In this document: positions 13,635-15,400 of the stretch, one piece after another
Layout: the number at the start of each line of letters is the position of its first letter
How positions within the stretch are numbered: the first letter of the stretch is position 1
From: Clostridia bacterium
GTDB taxonomy: Bacteria; Bacillota; Clostridia; Christensenellales; Aristaeellaceae
Assembly (NCBI GenBank): GCA_017620115.1
Contig: JAFZRB010000357.1
Span: 1-15,400, forward strand
Direction of reading: 5' to 3'
DNA length: 15,400 nucleotides
Made by a program: the position numbers and the translations under genes
Notes under the pieces: model-generated
What the model was told of the DNA's origin: nothing
Databases searched by the model: none
The model's input: the letters and a program-made list of their open reading frames with translations, nothing else

Positions 13635-15158
13635 TCAGAACAGGCTCTCGCCCGTCATTTCCTTCGGCTGGGGCATGCCCATGAGCTTGAGCAGCGTGGG
13701 GCACAGGTCGCACAGCTTGCCGCCCGCGCGCAGCTCGTGCCTGGGATGTTCGGGATCGATCACGATGCACGGCACGGGGTTGGTGGTGTGCGGGGTGAAC
13801 GGCTCGCCGGTCTCGTAGTTGATCATCTGGTCGGCGTTGCCATGGTCGGCGGTGATGACGGCCTTGCCGCCCTTGGAGACGATCAGGTCCACCATGCGGC
13901 CCACGCAGGTGTCCACGGCTTCCACGGCCTTGATGGCCGCCTCCATGACGCCGGTGTGGCCCACCATGTCGCAGTTGGCGTAGTTCAGGATGATCACGTC
14001 GTATTTGTCCGAATTGATGGCCTCGACGACCTTGTCGGTCACCTCGTAGGCGCTCATCTCGGGCTTGAGGTCGAAGGTGGGCACGTCCGGCGACGGCACG
14101 AGGATGCGGTCCTCGCCCGGGAACTGGCGCTCCTCGCCGCCGTTGAAGAAGAACGTGACGTGCGCGTACTTCTGCGTCTCGGCGATGCGCAGCTGGGTCT
14201 TGCCGTTCACGGACAGATACTCGCCCATGGTCATGACCAGCTGCTCCGGCGGATACGCCACCAGCACATTCGGCATGGCGGCGTCGTACTGCGCCATGCA
14301 CACGTAAGTCACCGGGAAGAAGCCGTTCCGGCGCTCGAAGCCGTTGAAATCGGGATCCACGAAGGTGCGGGTGATCTGGCGCGCGCGGTCGGGGCGGAAG
14401 TTGAAGAAGACGATGGAATCGTTGTCCCTGATCATGCCCTCCTTGCGGATCACGGTCGGCACCATGAACTCGTCGGTCACGCCCGCGGCGTAGCTGTCCT
14501 CGATGGCCTTCACGGCGTCGTCCGCCTGGTTGCCCTCGCCGTACACCATCGCGGCGTAGCCCTTTTCCACGCGGTCCCACGCCTTGTCGCGGTCCATCGC
14601 GTAGTAGCGGCCGCCCACGCTGGCCACGGTGCCCACGCCCAGCTCCTCCATGCGGTCGCGCACGGTCTTCACAAAGCCCGCGCCGGAGGTGACGGACACG
14701 TCGCGGCCGTCCAGCAGCGCGTGCAGGTACACCTTCTTCAGGCCGTTGCGCGCGGCCAGCTCGATCAGGCCCATGATGTGATCCATGTGGCTGTGCACGC
14801 CGCCGTCGGACACCAGGCCGATCAGGTGCAGCGCGGAATCGTGCGCCTTGCAGTTCTCAACCGCCGCCAGCAGCGCCTTGTTCTCGAAGAACACGCCGTC
14901 CTGGATGTCCTTGGTGATCTTCACCAGCATCTGGTAGACCACGCGGCCCGCGCCGATGTTGGTGTGGCCCACCTCGCTGTTGCCCATCTGGCCGTCCGGC
15001 AGGCCCACGTCCAGGCCCGACGCGCCGATTTCCGTCACGCAATAGTCCCTCTTATAGCGGTCCAGATTGGGCGTGTTCGCCGCGTAGATGGCGTTGCTCT
15101 TTGGATCGGGACGGCCGTTGCCGAAACCGTCCATGATGATAAGCGCGGTGGTTGCCAT
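13635..15158 (-). CDS. gpmI: 2,3-bisphosphoglycerate-independent phosphoglycerate mutase
   Basis: This cytoplasmic glycolytic enzyme interconverts 3- and 2-phosphoglycerate through a phosphoserine intermediate and needs Mn2+. The 507 residues match the usual length of about 510. The phosphatase-domain metal ligands are seen in IIMDGFG (Asp10), the nucleophile Ser61 in GQMGNSEVGHTNIGAGR, NYANCDMVGHTG, TADHGNADQM and FTPHTTNPVP. The phosphotransferase domain between shows LVSDGGVHSH, LLDGRDV and FFNFRPDRARQ (substrate Arg residues). The ATG at 15158 shares one base with the tpiA stop (TGATG). No strong ribosome site is visible, so translation probably depends on coupling to tpiA. An intrinsic terminator follows. 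Confidence 0.97.
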   Translation of the reverse strand: MATTALIIMDGFGNGRPDPKSNAIYAANTPNLDRYKRDYCVTEIGASGLDVGLPDGQMGNSEVGHTNIGAGRVVYQMLVKITKDIQDGVFFENKALLAAVENCKAHDSALHLIGLVSDGGVHSHMDHIMGLIELAARNGLKKVYLHALLDGRDVSVTSGAGFVKTVRDRMEELGVGTVASVGGRYYAMDRDKAWDRVEKGYAAMVYGEGNQADDAVKAIEDSYAAGVTDEFMVPTVIRKEGMIRDNDSIVFFNFRPDRARQITRTFVDPDFNGFERRNGFFPVTYVCMAQYDAAMPNVLVAYPPEQLVMTMGEYLSVNGKTQLRIAETQKYAHVTFFFNGGEERQFPGEDRILVPSPDVPTFDLKPEMSAYEVTDKVVEAINSDKYDVIILNYANCDMVGHTGVMEAAIKAVEAVDTCVGRMVDLIVSKGGKAVITADHGNADQMINYETGEPFTPHTTNPVPCIVIDPEHPRHELRAGGKLCDLCPTLLKLMGMPQPKEMTGESLF

Positions 15159-15400
15159 CAGTAGTTCACCACCTGCGAGAAATCGGCCGCCTTCAGCGAC
15201 GCGCCGCCGATCAGGCCGCCGTCGATCTCGGGCTGAGCCATGAGGCCCTTCACGTTGGAGCCCTTCATGGAACCGCCGTACTGGATGCGCACTTTGTTCG
15301 CGACCTTCTTGCCGTACTTGGCGGCGATGGCCTGGCGGATGACGCCGATGGTCTCGTTGGCCTGCTCGTCGGTGGCGGTCAGGCCGGTGCCGATGGCCCA
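15158..15400 (-). CDS. tpiA: Triosephosphate isomerase, C-terminal part (runs off the right edge)
   Basis: The last 80 codons and stop are present; the N-terminal part lies beyond the window. The visible protein starts in the phosphate-gripping loop 6 region ([10 protein letters not shown]), follows with the helix [16 protein letters not shown], and contains the phosphate-binding YGGSMKGSN and GLIGGASL motifs, then ends ADFSQVVNY. These are standard for bacterial TpiA, which interconverts dihydroxyacetone phosphate and glyceraldehyde 3-phosphate. The stop overlaps the gpmI start by one base, as in the common gap-pgk-tpiA-gpmI-eno glycolytic operons. Confidence 0.96.
   Translation of the reverse strand, partial: WAIGTGLTATDEQANETIGVIRQAIAAKYGKKVANKVRIQYGGSMKGSNVKGLMAQPEIDGGLIGGASLKAADFSQVVNY

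Overview
This window reads as a chromosomal segment of a GC-rich, anaerobic Gram-positive bacterium, most likely a member of the Clostridia. That assignment is an inference. It rests on strong AGGAGG-type ribosome sites, the gene order rnfC-D-G-E-A-B usual in Clostridia, System II (ResB/CcsA) cytochrome c maturation, and secreted proteins with aromatic/glycine C-terminal repeats. No tRNA, rRNA, CRISPR array, insertion sequence or phage gene was seen.

Layout. Positions 1-306 (minus) hold the start of a membrane-anchored Ala/Glu/Lys-rich coiled-coil protein that runs off the left edge. A divergent promoter region (about 307-473) follows, then deoD (purine nucleoside phosphorylase) and a HAD phosphatase on the plus strand. 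A small SRP RNA (4.5S type) lies at about 1917-2041 with its own promoter and a terminator region. Two tandem paralogous secreted repeat proteins follow on the minus strand (2144-3421 and 3568-4824).

The centre is one long minus-strand gene array, read from right to left: rnfC, an rnfD-rnfG fusion, rnfE, rnfA, rnfB, nrfA, resB and ccsA (13416 down to 4902). A strong promoter (13527-13555) drives it behind a roughly 100-nt leader. At the right edge, the glycolytic pair tpiA (partial) and gpmI is closed off by a clear intrinsic terminator before the rnf promoter.

How the genes work together. Rnf is the membrane ferredoxin:NAD+ oxidoreductase that couples electron transfer to ion pumping. Placed directly behind it, with no nrfH-type quinol dehydrogenase, is a pentaheme nitrite reductase (NrfA) that keeps an N-terminal membrane anchor. 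The heme-attachment machinery that NrfA needs, including for its CXXCK heme, comes next. The most interesting reading is an Rnf-linked, possibly quinone-independent, extracytoplasmic nitrite-reduction module. In it, the extracytoplasmic flavin of RnfG, here fused to RnfD, or another Rnf cofactor would feed NrfA. This resembles in principle the Rnf plus multiheme cytochrome arrangement of Methanosarcina acetivorans. The gene order and residues are seen directly; the electron route is inference.
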